Shown: one piece after another, positions 38,888 through 48,073 of the stretch
Layout of the letters: each line of letters opens with the position of its first letter
Position numbering within the stretch: position 1 is the stretch's first letter
Origin: Longimicrobiales bacterium
GTDB taxonomy: Bacteria; Gemmatimonadota; Gemmatimonadetes; Longimicrobiales; Gaopeijiaceae
Direction of reading: 5' to 3'
Assembly: GCA_951813395.1 (NCBI GenBank)
Contig: OX638356.1
Coordinates: forward strand, 4,027,821 to 4,091,820
Length of the DNA stretch: 64,000 nt
Notes under the pieces: generated by a model
Seen by the model: only the letters and a program-made list of their open reading frames with translations
The model's database searches: none
What the model was told of the DNA's origin: nothing
Position numbers and translations under genes: made by a program

Positions 38888-39306
38888 CCCGGAGAGTCAT
38901 TCTCGACACCGGCCCCTTGATCGCGATCCTGAACCCGCGGGACAGGCATCATCGCTGGGCGCAGGAGCAGTGGGCGCAGGTCACGCCTCCGTTCCTCACG
39001 TGCGAGGCGGTCATCACCGAAGCCTGTTTTCTGGCACGTCGCCTCGCCCGCGGCGGAGAGGAAGCTGTGGTCTCGCTGATTGAGCGCGGTGTCCTCGACG
39101 TGTCGTTTCAACTGGCCGACGAGGCCGCTACTGTCGCGCGGATGATGAAGAAATACCGCGACGTGCCCATGTCCCTGGCGGACGCGTGTCTTGTCCGAAT
39201 GTCGGAACGACACGCCGGCAGCCTGGTCCTGACCCTGGACGGGGACTTCAGGATCTACCGGAGTAGCGCGCGGCAATCCGTCCCCGCCTGGACGCCCGGC
39301 GATTGA
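38884..39306 (+). CDS. PIN-domain toxin of a CopG/PIN pair
   Basis: The 140-residue protein starts at GTG 38884. PIN acidic residues are at Asp8 (VILDTGPLI), Glu in VITEACF, Asp in SLADACLVRM, and a late LTLDGDF. Such toxins are metal-dependent ribonucleases. It differs clearly from the VapC at 33241-33660, so the window contains two unrelated PIN modules. Confidence 0.88.
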   Translation: MTRRVILDTGPLIAILNPRDRHHRWAQEQWAQVTPPFLTCEAVITEACFLARRLARGGEEAVVSLIERGVLDVSFQLADEAATVARMMKKYRDVPMSLADACLVRMSERHAGSLVLTLDGDFRIYRSSARQSVPAWTPGD

Positions 39307-39403
39307 AGAGGGGGCGTATCGACTGCGTCGACGGATAGCCGTTCGCAGGGGCAGCGATCGATGCCGCAGCGGATCTACCGCAGGTACGGGGTGTAGGGAA
39401 GAC

Positions 39404-40630
39404 ATGGTGAGAATCCCGCGCGTCTCCACGGCCTTGTGCAGTCTGGTGGTCCTCACGGGCTGCAGTGGCGCGGATGTCGGCAACGTCACGGGCCCCCTGA
39501 TCGAGTTGAGCGAATCGGCCATCGAGATACTCGGGGGCTCCGATTTCCTTGCCCAGGTCCGGGACCTGGAGATCACGAGTGATGGGTCCGTCTGGGTTCT
39601 GAACTCGGCGGAGCCATTGTTCGTGGGACTTGGCCCGGACGGCGAGTCCCTCGGCGCCTACGGGCAGTCCGGCCGGGGACCCCGCGACTTCCCGATGCCC
39701 GCCGGTTTCCTTTCCGGCGGGTGGCAGGGTGACGTCTGGGCTCTTGACCTCGTGCGCCACGCGATGGTCCGGATCTCGCAACCGGACGCTGACTGGACGG
39801 AGATCTCCCTGCGGTCGGCTTCCCTTCTACCCGGCACTGTGCGGGGTGGCAGGAGCATGCTGGGCGGCTCGGTGCGAACCGCGAGACTCGGCCTGGAGTT
39901 CGTGGTCCCGCGCACGAGCGCGACGATGGAATCCGGTGTGCTCGACTACCGTTTCTCGCTCATGCGCCCCGACTTCGTCGCCTTCGATCCGGAAACCGGC
40001 GAGTCCCGAACCCTCGTGGCGCTCGCCGAAGTGCTGGACGACCCTTCGGGCGACTTCATCCCGATGGAGGGCGGTTTCGGTTTCCCGCTGTGGTATCGGC
40101 TGTGGGCTTCCTGCGGCGACGATGTCGTGCGGGTTCACGATCGGGTCACGAATCAGATCCGGGGTTTCGACGGGTCGGGAGTCGAGATCCCACCCATCAA
40201 CCTGCCCCCCGTGCCCTTCACGGAGGTCACGCCTCGCCAGTTCGCGGGAGCGCTGTTCACGATCAGGCAGGCCGAGCTGACGGGAGACGTCTGGAGCAGG
40301 CTCAGCGAGGAGGACAGCCTCAGAGTCCTGAATGAGATGGTCCGGTCGATTCAGGGGCGACCGCACGAACTGGCGAGCTACCTGCCGCGCTACGTGGACT
40401 TTCGCTGCAGCGCGGACGGGACGATGTGGCTGAACCCGGTCGATCTCGACGCCGGTGGCCTCAGGGGGGCCACAACGTGGCTGCGAATCGCGACGGACGG
40501 ATCCATTCGCGAGGTCCGCCTGCCCGCGCGGTTCGACGCACTTCGCTTCTCGGATTCCCGAGTCTGGGGCGTGTACAGGGACGAATTCGACGTGCCGTCC
40601 GTCGCGTCGATCGCCCTGCCGGCTAGCTGA
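39404..40630 (+). CDS. Six-bladed beta-propeller lipoprotein
   Basis: This 408-residue protein has a lipobox VLTGC at Cys20, so it is membrane-anchored. The body has repeated strand patterns such as ITSDGSVWVLN, GDVWALDL and SADGTMWLNPV, typical of NHL-like or 6-bladed propellers; proteins of this type are abundant in Gemmatimonadota and Bacteroidota. No enzymatic residues are evident. Its stop overlaps the stop of the convergent gene by 8 bases. Confidence 0.75.
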   Translation: MVRIPRVSTALCSLVVLTGCSGADVGNVTGPLIELSESAIEILGGSDFLAQVRDLEITSDGSVWVLNSAEPLFVGLGPDGESLGAYGQSGRGPRDFPMPAGFLSGGWQGDVWALDLVRHAMVRISQPDADWTEISLRSASLLPGTVRGGRSMLGGSVRTARLGLEFVVPRTSATMESGVLDYRFSLMRPDFVAFDPETGESRTLVALAEVLDDPSGDFIPMEGGFGFPLWYRLWASCGDDVVRVHDRVTNQIRGFDGSGVEIPPINLPPVPFTEVTPRQFAGALFTIRQAELTGDVWSRLSEEDSLRVLNEMVRSIQGRPHELASYLPRYVDFRCSADGTMWLNPVDLDAGGLRGATTWLRIATDGSIREVRLPARFDALRFSDSRVWGVYRDEFDVPSVASIALPAS

Positions 40631-43600
40631 TCACACGCCGCCAGTTCGTAATGATCTTCGGGGCATCCTCCAGCAGTTCGTTGAGGTCCGCGATCACGCC
40701 GTTCACGATGTCGGAGAGCTCCTGGGCCCGCTGAGCCGCGCCAGCCTCGATCTCGGTGAGCACCTCCATCTGTCCGACCGTCGGGCGCGCCTGCGGCCCG
40801 GAGACGGCACGGGAGATGTTCCGGAGCTGCTCGATGAGACGCGGCCAGTCGCGGTAGCTCATCGATCCCGGCGGACGGCGGACTTCGGCCGCCACGGCGG
40901 TGAGCTGACCCTGTGCGTCGCCGGCGACGGTCCTCACCTGTTCCTCGTTGGACAGGTCCTTGCCCTCGATCGACTCGAGGAGCCCGTCGATCTGTCCGTC
41001 CAGGTCGTTGATCGTCCCCACCATCTGATTGAGTTGCGTCTCCAGGTCGCGCGCACGCATAGCGGCGGCGAAGCGCTCCTCGTACACGGCCTGCGAAGCC
41101 GCCACGTTCGGATCGCCGCGCAGCTGGAAGTCCTTCGACAGTTCCCGGTCACCCAGGTCGACCGTCGCCGTATACGTGCCCGGCACCGCCGGCGGACCCG
41201 TGGGACCGAAGAAGAAGAAGAACCCGCCACCGGGTGGACCCTGTCCCGGAATGGGCTCGGGGCCGGTCCAGCGGAGGTTCCAGATCGCGCGGTTCACGCC
41301 CGGACGGACATCGCGGTGCTGGAACTCGCGTACGAGCACGCCGTTGCTGTCCGTAATGCGCACGTCGACCGAGTTGCCCGCCGCGTCGGCCGCTTCCTCC
41401 GAGAGATGGAAGTGGATCCACGCGCCGGGGTCGGGATTCTCGCCGGCAAAGCGGCTCTGGCCGAAGTTGCTCGTGCGGCCCCACATCTCCCACTCCGTGG
41501 CCGTGCGGATGTCGAAGAGGTGGGCGTCCTGGCCGAGCGCCTCGGTCAGCTCGACCATGGGCTGGATGTCGTCAAGGATCCACGCGCCGCGGCCGTGCGT
41601 GCCTATGACCAGGTCGTTGTACTGGCGCTGGATCTTGACTCCCCGAACCGACACGCGCGGAAGGTTCCCGCGGATGTCCACCCACGTGTCGCCACGGTCC
41701 CACGAGGCGAAGATGCCCCGCTCCATGCCGACGAAGAGCAGGTTCGGGTTGGACGGATGCTGCCGGACGACCTTCACGTAGTCGTCCTGGGGGAGCCCGG
41801 CGGAGATGTCCCGCCACGACTGCCCGTAGTCGCGCGTCTCGTACAGGTGCGGGGTGAAGTCGTCGAGGCGGTGGTTGTCGACGGCCATGTATGCCGTGCC
41901 GGCGTCCGTGGGTGACGCCTCGATGTTGCCGATCCAGGTCTCGGCGGGCAGGCCCGGCACGCGGTCGCGCACGTTTGTCCACGTCCCGCCGTCGTCGCGC
42001 GAGATCTGCACGTTGCCGTCGTCGGTGCCGACCCAGATCACGCCCGGCTCGAACTCGTCCTCGGCGATGGTGAGGATCGTGGTGTGGAACTCGGCCGCCG
42101 TGTTGTCCAAGTAGATCTCACCGCCGGAATCGAGCTGCTTCTCCGGGTCGTCGGTGGTGAGGTCGGGGCTGATCACGTCCCACGAGTGGCCGTAGTCGTT
42201 GCTGCGGAAGACCACGTTGCCGCCCCAGTACACCGTGCCCGGGTCGTGCGGCGAGATCACGATCGGCGCGTCCCAGTTGAAGCGGTAGCGCGCCTGGAAC
42301 ATGCCCTGCCCCTGTGAGCCGATCATGAGCGGCCACGGCTCGATCGACCGCGTCTGCCCCGAGTTGATGTCCGTAATGCGGAAGTAGCCGCCCTGGGCGT
42401 TGGAGTAGACCAGATTCGGCTGACCCGGCACCGGCACGGTGTAAAAGCCGTCGCCGCCGGACACCGTGTAGAAGTAGCCGGGCAGGATGCCGCGTCGCTC
42501 GTTGAGCCGGCTGGGGCCGCACCAGTTGCCGTTGTCCTGCAGCCCGCCGCACACGTAGTAGGGGTCGCGGTCGTCCACGAAGATGTGGTAGTACTGGGCG
42601 AGGCTGAAGTTGCGGAAGATGTGGAAGTTGGCGCCGCCGTCGTAGGACACCTGCATGCCGCCGTCCGAGCCGGAGAGGATCCGCTCGCCGTCGGCCGGGT
42701 CGATCCAGTACGCCTGGTGGTCCCCGTGCACGTCGTTGGCGATGCGGTCGAAGGTTCGACCCCCGTCGGTCGACTTCGACAGCCCGCCCGAGAGCGTGTA
42801 CAGCGTCTCGTGGTCGGACGGGTCGACGTACACGTCGGAGTAGTAGAAGGGCCGGAAGTTGAGCTGGTTCTTGTTGTCGTTGACCATCGTCCACGTCTCG
42901 CCGTAGTCGTCGGACATGAAGAGCGTCCCGGCGGTGGGATACTCGGTGATCAGGTAGACGATGTTCGGGCGCGACTGCGCCACACTGACGCCGATGCGGG
43001 CCATGGGCTCGTCCGGCGTGGTCGTGATCTTCTTCCACGAGATGCCGCCGTCGCGCGAAACGTAGAGCGCGGTCTCCCTGCCCCCGTCGTCGAAGCGCCA
43101 CGGCTTGCGGCGGAAGGTCCACATGCCCGCGTAGACGTTCCGGGGGTTCGTCAGGTCGATGTCCATGTCCGAGCAGCCCGTGTCCTCGTCGATGAACAGA
43201 ACATGCTCCCAGGTCTGGCCGCCGTCGGTAGTGCGGAAGACGCCGCGCTCCCGGTTGGGGCCCCATTCGTGGCCCATGGCGCAGACCAGGGCAACGTCCG
43301 GGTCGCGCGGATCGACGACGATGCGCTTGATGCGTTCGCTGTCATCGAGGCCGAGGTGGGTCCAGGTCGCCCCGCCGTCGGTCGAACGGTACACCCCGTC
43401 ACCGTACGAGACCGAATTGCGCGGGTCCGCCTCTCCGGCCCCGAGCCAGAGGACGTTCTGATCCGAGGGGGCAAGCGTCAGCGCGCCGACCGAGTACGTG
43501 TTCTCGTCGTCCCACTGGTGTTCGAACGTCACGCCCCCGTTGGTGGTCTTCCACACGCCCCCGTTGGCAGCCCCCACCCAGAAGGTCCGCGGATCGCCGG

Positions 43601-43775
43601 GCACCCCGATAATGGCGGACACGCGTCCGCCCATGTTCACGGGACCGATGTGTCGCCACTCGATGTCGCCGAGGGCGGCCGAGATGGTTTCGGCGTCCTG
43701 GGCGTGGGCGGATGGCGCGGCGAGCGGGGCGATGAGCGCGAGGGCGAGCCAGAGTGGGCTGCGGGGCGACTTCAT
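40623..43775 (-). CDS. Secreted BNR/VPS10-type beta-propeller protein (sialidase-fold, glycosyl hydrolase-like)
   Basis: The 1050-residue protein has a Sec signal cut after SAHAQ. Residues ~35-780 hold many Asp-box repeats (for example STDGGATWTHLGL, SRDGGISWKKI, SNDYGHSWDVI), forming one or two sortilin/VPS10-like propellers. The C-terminal ~250 residues contain an Ig-like segment with a Gly/Pro/Phe stretch and a helical end. Despite common glycosidase annotations, no catalytic sialidase residues are evident. The role may be protein or peptide binding outside the cell. Confidence 0.85.
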   Translation of the reverse strand: MKSPRSPLWLALALIAPLAAPSAHAQDAETISAALGDIEWRHIGPVNMGGRVSAIIGVPGDPRTFWVGAANGGVWKTTNGGVTFEHQWDDENTYSVGALTLAPSDQNVLWLGAGEADPRNSVSYGDGVYRSTDGGATWTHLGLDDSERIKRIVVDPRDPDVALVCAMGHEWGPNRERGVFRTTDGGQTWEHVLFIDEDTGCSDMDIDLTNPRNVYAGMWTFRRKPWRFDDGGRETALYVSRDGGISWKKITTTPDEPMARIGVSVAQSRPNIVYLITEYPTAGTLFMSDDYGETWTMVNDNKNQLNFRPFYYSDVYVDPSDHETLYTLSGGLSKSTDGGRTFDRIANDVHGDHQAYWIDPADGERILSGSDGGMQVSYDGGANFHIFRNFSLAQYYHIFVDDRDPYYVCGGLQDNGNWCGPSRLNERRGILPGYFYTVSGGDGFYTVPVPGQPNLVYSNAQGGYFRITDINSGQTRSIEPWPLMIGSQGQGMFQARYRFNWDAPIVISPHDPGTVYWGGNVVFRSNDYGHSWDVISPDLTTDDPEKQLDSGGEIYLDNTAAEFHTTILTIAEDEFEPGVIWVGTDDGNVQISRDDGGTWTNVRDRVPGLPAETWIGNIEASPTDAGTAYMAVDNHRLDDFTPHLYETRDYGQSWRDISAGLPQDDYVKVVRQHPSNPNLLFVGMERGIFASWDRGDTWVDIRGNLPRVSVRGVKIQRQYNDLVIGTHGRGAWILDDIQPMVELTEALGQDAHLFDIRTATEWEMWGRTSNFGQSRFAGENPDPGAWIHFHLSEEAADAAGNSVDVRITDSNGVLVREFQHRDVRPGVNRAIWNLRWTGPEPIPGQGPPGGGFFFFFGPTGPPAVPGTYTATVDLGDRELSKDFQLRGDPNVAASQAVYEERFAAAMRARDLETQLNQMVGTINDLDGQIDGLLESIEGKDLSNEEQVRTVAGDAQGQLTAVAAEVRRPPGSMSYRDWPRLIEQLRNISRAVSGPQARPTVGQMEVLTEIEAGAAQRAQELSDIVNGVIADLNELLEDAPKIITNWRRVIS

Positions 43776-44018
43776 GATGGGTTCTCCGGGGGTGGCTGGC
43801 AGGTTGGTGGGTGGTTTCCCGGTCGGTCGGTGGGTCCCACTAATAGCAGGGTTTCAGGCTGTTGACGAGATGTCGGGGGGAGTCGACGCTTGGCGGACGG
43901 AGGGCTTGAGGGCCAGCGAGATCATCGTGACCGAGCGCGGGGCGGGCGATTGACGTTGCCGAATGCGTGGAGGTGTGTGACGACTGCACACATCCCAGCA
44001 CACCTGGAGGACGACACC

Positions 44019-44240
44019 ATGGCTCGACGGATCAGCGTTATGATCGACGATGACTCCTGGCGCATCATCGAGAGGCTGCCGCGGAGTACCCGCAACCGCG
44101 CCGTCAACGCGGCCATCCGGGAGTGGGCAGGTGTTTCCATGAGGCGCGAAGCCTCGTCGAGGATGGACACGTTGCGCGCGCGACTGGCAGCCGTCCGGAC
44201 GTGCCAGATCGTCCGATGGATACGTGACGAGCGGGAGTAG
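44019..44240 (+). CDS. Orphan ribbon-helix-helix antitoxin
   Basis: The 73-residue protein starts at ATG 44019 after CTGGAGG. An N-terminal ribbon-helix-helix motif (ARRISVMIDDDSWRIIERL, then NRAVNAAIREW) is followed by a C-terminal helix ending VRWIRDERE, as in CopG antitoxins whose toxin gene overlaps their stop. No toxin follows: the left inverted repeat of the IS1634-type element begins 22 bases after the stop. The toxin may have been lost on insertion. Confidence 0.75.
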   Translation: MARRISVMIDDDSWRIIERLPRSTRNRAVNAAIREWAGVSMRREASSRMDTLRARLAAVRTCQIVRWIRDERE

Positions 44241-44262
44241 CGGTTGCCGTCATCGCAACGCC

Positions 44263-44285
44263 CGATGCACTAGGCCGAAGTTCGG
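44263..44285 (+). repeat. Left terminal inverted repeat of the IS1634-type element
   Basis: CGATGCACTAGGCCGAAGTT followed by CGG pairs with the complement of 46231-46253 at 20 of 23 positions. The inner half is itself nearly palindromic, so the outer nine bases are the more informative part. Confidence 0.65.
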
Positions 44286-44361
44286 CCGTTGGGGGATGGG
44301 TCAAGTCGTTGTAGGGCGGAGACATAGCTCGGATCGGCGGGTGTACGCTACTGGGTACGGG

Positions 44362-46089
44362 TCAAGGGCGGATGCCGAGGAGACGGAAGGCCTTGGCCTG
44401 GAGCGGTGTGGGGCGGGCGAGCATGTCGGCGGTCATGGCACCGGGGACGGCGGGCCGTACGCGGTTGCGGGTCAGGGTGGCGAGATCGCCGAGCAGGCTC
44501 CGGAAGCTGTGGACGGGCAGGCCGTCGGGCGTGCGTTTCCTGCCCGCCTTGGCACGTGCGGCTTTCGAGCGCTGGGCGGGCGCGACGGGTGAGGAACGGG
44601 CGGCTTCGGCGGCGGCCGGGTCGTCGTCGTCGAAGAGCATCGGCACCAGCGCGCGGCGCATGTGCCACTCGACGTAGTAGGCGAGCATGCAGAGGAAGAC
44701 GTGGGCGCGGACGCGCCCCTCGAGGCGGTGGTGGACGGGCCGCACCTTGAGATCCACCCCCTTGAAGCTCCGGAAGGCACGCTCGACCCGGCTGAGGCTC
44801 TTATAGGCCCGGACCGCGTCTTCGGGCCCGAGCTCCTTGGCAGCCACGTTGGTGCGGATGACGTAGATGCCGTCCAACGCCGCCTCTGCGGCGATCTTCT
44901 CCTCGTCACGCTCCCACGAGAAGCCGTCGTCGCTCGCGGTGGTGGTGAAGTGCTTGCCGACCTTGTGCGCGCGCAGGGCCCGGTCGGCGCGCACGGCGAT
45001 GTTCTTCTCGCCCCGCAGCGGCCGGTTCTCGCGCTTCGTGGCCCGGACGACCAGGTCGAGCTTGGCCTCCGTGGCCGCCAGCAGCGCCTCGCGCTTGCGG
45101 GCCCGCTCGGCGGCCAGCAGCGGGTTGCGGCAGACGATGAGCCGCTCGCCCGGATAGAGTTCCGGCGCGGAGATCTCGGCGAGGTCCTGGGTGTCGAAGA
45201 TCGACAGCTGCAAGTCGCCGCCGGAAACCAGCTTGCGGATCTTCGGAGCCCGCAGCGCGGTGATCCAACGCAGCCCCGCCGGCTCGACATCCTCGCGGAT
45301 GCGGGCGTCGGTCAGCAGCCCCCTGTCTCCGACCAGCACGATGCGAGACAGCGAGAAGCGCGCGGCGAGCTTCTCGGCCTGGGAGGCCACGGCGCCGGGA
45401 TCGGCCGTGTTGCCACGGAAGACCTCGGCGGCCACCGGACAGCCGTCCCGGTCGCAGAGCAGGGCGAAGACGATCTGCAGCTTGCCGCGCCTGCCGTCGC
45501 GGGAGTAGCCGCGCTTGGCCAGCGGGCACTTCGCGCCCTCGAAGTACACCGAGGTCAGGTCGCAGAGCACGAGCGAGCCGTCCTCGATGTGCTTCGCCGC
45601 CAGGGTCCGCTCGATGCGCTTCTGCCGCCGGAGCAGCCAGTCCATCGCCTCGTAGAGTTCCTCCGCCGTCGCGTCCGCCGTGCCGGTCTCCTCGCCCAGC
45701 GTGTCGGCCAGGGTCTCGGAGCTGAGGCCGCGGGCGGTGGCGAGCTTCGAGCGCGGGTCGAGGACGCGCGCCGCGATCATCGCCAGCGCCAGCGACCGCA
45801 TCCGCGACGGACGGCGGTCCAGCAGTCTCTCGAGGCCCAGCTTGCGGGCCGTGCCCAGCACGGCGGCGGCGTGTCCGTGGGGGCGGGAGCGCAGGATCTC
45901 GAAAGCGTCCCCGAAGGACTTCAGGGCGACGCCGCCCTTGAGCAGGATACGCAGCCCGTCCACGATGTCGTCGGGCAACTTCGACAGGTTGGCCAGGGTG
46001 CGCTTCCTGACCTTGCCGCCCTCGCGGAAGGACTCGCGCAGGAGGACGGCGGGCGGGGAGTTCCGATTGGGCACGCGTTCGATATACAT
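44362..46089 (-). CDS. IS1634-family transposase (DDE, IS4-like)
   Basis: The 575-residue protein starts at ATG 46089, giving the typical MYIERVPNRN start; a further eight residues upstream are possible. It has the IS4-class features: a first catalytic Asp in CDLTSVYFEG, a second in VLVGDRGLLTDA, and the YREK-like block VYKSLSRVERAFRSFK-type (here AVRAYKSLSRVERAFRSFK) with the catalytic Glu. A C-terminal Ala/Arg/Lys-rich linker precedes HSFRSLLGDLATL. It appears full length. Confidence 0.92.
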   Translation of the reverse strand: MYIERVPNRNSPPAVLLRESFREGGKVRKRTLANLSKLPDDIVDGLRILLKGGVALKSFGDAFEILRSRPHGHAAAVLGTARKLGLERLLDRRPSRMRSLALAMIAARVLDPRSKLATARGLSSETLADTLGEETGTADATAEELYEAMDWLLRRQKRIERTLAAKHIEDGSLVLCDLTSVYFEGAKCPLAKRGYSRDGRRGKLQIVFALLCDRDGCPVAAEVFRGNTADPGAVASQAEKLAARFSLSRIVLVGDRGLLTDARIREDVEPAGLRWITALRAPKIRKLVSGGDLQLSIFDTQDLAEISAPELYPGERLIVCRNPLLAAERARKREALLAATEAKLDLVVRATKRENRPLRGEKNIAVRADRALRAHKVGKHFTTTASDDGFSWERDEEKIAAEAALDGIYVIRTNVAAKELGPEDAVRAYKSLSRVERAFRSFKGVDLKVRPVHHRLEGRVRAHVFLCMLAYYVEWHMRRALVPMLFDDDDPAAAEAARSSPVAPAQRSKAARAKAGRKRTPDGLPVHSFRSLLGDLATLTRNRVRPAVPGAMTADMLARPTPLQAKAFRLLGIRP

Positions 46090-46230
46090 GACTATGATCG
46101 TAACGACTATCATGTGTTATGTCAACGATATCACTTTGTTATTACATGGGTACATATATCCCATACGAGAACTGGCGTACAAGTCCCGTGCCCACAACAG
46201 ATTACGGCCAGGAATCAGCCCGATTCGGGC

Positions 46231-46253
46231 CCGAACTTCGGACTAGGGCTTCG
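46231..46253 (-). repeat. Right terminal inverted repeat of the IS1634-type element
   Basis: This is the counterpart of 44263-44285 (20 of 23 positions). It lies about 140 bases upstream of the transposase start. Confidence 0.65.
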
Positions 46254-46663
46254 TAGCGACCTTGCCGAAGTCTGCACTTGGCTCAGCAATTCTCAAACCG
46301 TCTGCTGCGTACTGAAGATCAGCTGCTTCAAAGGTATTCGGTTACCGCGTCCGGAAGCGGTTTTGGCCCTTGAAATGTGACCGAAAATGTACCTGTGCTC
46401 CGGAAAGTTGCGGCGGCGGCGAGGTTGCCTGACGCAAGATTGTCGGATTGGCGGGCCAATGCCGCGGAGCGCCATCGGTTTCGTCGTTGGCCGCGCCCCA
46501 AACGAGGCACGCGGCGGGAGGGGACGCTGCGCGAAGGGCGGCGGGCGTCCCGCGGAACGTCGCCGCCGGTCCGCGGCGCCTGGAGTCGCGGGCGGGGCGG
46601 TTGCGGCCGGCTCGGTGTGATGAGCGGCGGACCCGGGACCCGTCGGGAGGGGCTCGCCGGCGG
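46254..46663. other. Gene-free stretch between the IS1634 element and the IS66 remnant
   Basis: No convincing gene is seen. The first ~120 bases are AT-richer and include GTGACCGAAAATGTACC, which may be a degraded insertion-sequence end. The rest is GC-rich filler leading into the 3' side of the IS66 remnant. Confidence 0.4.
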
Positions 46664-47053
46664 TCACGCGGGTGCCGGCAGCACAAGCGCTTCGGGCACG
46701 ACGGGTGCGCGGGCGCACAGCATGGTCGTGAACAGCGCGCGGGGGTCGAGTCGGCGTTGGCGGGCGGTACGCATCACGCTCGCCAGCACCTGCTGGGTGT
46801 CGGCGCCCTTGCGGGTGCGGTTGCCGCCGCACGCCCTGCGGGTGACCACCGCGGGGCGGATGGCCTGCTCCGCCCGCCAGTTGGTGGCGTCTATCGACGG
46901 GTCGCACAGGAAGAGGAACACCGCCGGGAACTCGTTGGCCAGGTGCTTGGCGAAGCGCTGGGCGGCGGCCAACGGCGGCGCGGTGTCGAGCAGCCGACCA
47001 AGCCGGGCGACCAGTCGGCTGCGGGCCGTCGCCAGACCGTGCTCGCTGATGTC
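46664..47053 (-). pseudogene. IS66-family transposase, C-terminal remnant
   Basis: About 130 residues match the end of IS66 TnpC transposases: FLCDPSIDATNWRAEQAIRP contains the late catalytic-core region, followed by VTRRACGGNRTRKGAD and VLASVMRTARQRRLDP. The upstream three-quarters of the gene is missing, and the fragment abuts an IS1380 piece of opposite orientation near 47060. It is non-functional. Confidence 0.82.
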
Positions 47054-47074
47054 GCCCGCGCGACGGGCGGGCAC

Positions 47075-47840
47075 GGCTCCGCTGGGCAGGGCCGGGCGCC
47101 TGCCCTCGCAGCCGACGCTGTCGCGGCGGGTGGCTGCGTGGTCGGCGGAGGAGGGCGTCGAGGTGCTGCGCCAGGGGTTGCAGCGCCTCGCGGGGTGGCG
47201 CTTGAAGGCGATGGGCGGCCGGCGGCGTCCGAAGACGCTGGTGATCGACATCGACAGCCTGCCGGTCGAGGTCCACGGGGAACAGCCGGGCAGCGCGTGG
47301 AACGGCTACTACCGGCGGCGCGTGTATCATCCGATCGTCGCGTCGGCGGGGGAGACGGGCGACATCCTGGACCTGCGGCTGCGCGAGGGGCAGGTGCACA
47401 CGGCGGACGGCGGGCTGGGGTTCGTCCTCGAGGTGCTGGAGCGGGCGGAGCGGCATCTGTGCGGGAAGGCTGCGGTGCGCTTCGACGCGGGATATCCCGG
47501 CGAGGGGCTGATTGCGGCGCTGGAGGAGCCGGGGCACGCACTACGTGGCCCGGGTGCGTGGGCAACGCCGTGCTGAAGCGTCTGGCGCTGCCGGCCATGG
47601 ACGCCGTGGTCTGAGATGCGCTGAGCTACGGGGCGCCCGCCGCCGGCGAGCCGCGCACCTGGGTCTGCGAGTCGTCCTACCGGGCCGGGTCGTGGTCGCG
47701 TTCCCGCAGGGTCGTGCAGGTCGTCGTCGAGCGGCCGGGCGAACTCATCCCGCGCTGCTTCTGGCTGCTGACCTCGATGCCGTCGGAGGAGATGTCCGGC
47801 GAGGATCTCCTGGCGCTGCCGCGCTTCGCTTGTCCACCCT
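47075..47840 (+). pseudogene. IS1380-family transposase remnant, frameshifted
   Basis: The first segment (to ~47535) carries LPSQPTLSR, then IDIDSLPVEVHGEQPGSAWN, YYRRRVYHPIVASAGETGD and GQVHTADGGL, typical of the IS1380 catalytic core. The match continues after at least two frame changes (HYVARVRGNAVLKRLALPAM, then QVVVERPGELIPRCFWLLTS), with no intact C-terminus. The fragment starts exactly where the IS66 remnant stops, so one insertion probably interrupted the other or a deletion joined them. Confidence 0.8.
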
Positions 47841-48073
47841 CGTTCGGACGTCGGGAGACCCGCCATCCGAACGAGGGTCCGGTTCCACCACCCCTTTCCG
47901 CACGGGAGAGGCAAACCACATCAGACAACATCAACCCCCAAAAACCAACCGTCCGTGAAAGCGGGGCAGGTCCAGTTCGCCCGATCGGATGATCCCCGAT
48001 TTCGCCAATACTTTTCGTCCGCCATAGTGCTTCCTCCGTTGGGTTTGTATGTGGTCAACGACTTTGGGATCTA

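Larger units (their letters stand above)
44263..46253. mobile_element. IS1634-family insertion sequence, apparently complete
   Basis: A 1728-base transposase gene is bounded by inverted repeats 44263-44285 and 46231-46253, giving a total of 1991 bp, within the range of IS1634 elements. The non-coding right side (46090-46200) is strikingly AT-rich compared with the genome, as expected for a recently acquired element. I could not identify an unambiguous target-site duplication at the borders. Confidence 0.75.

Noticed and set aside
44662..46380. Long plus-strand frame across the IS1634 transposase
   Set aside because: It is antisense to a clear transposase and is a GC-rich shadow.
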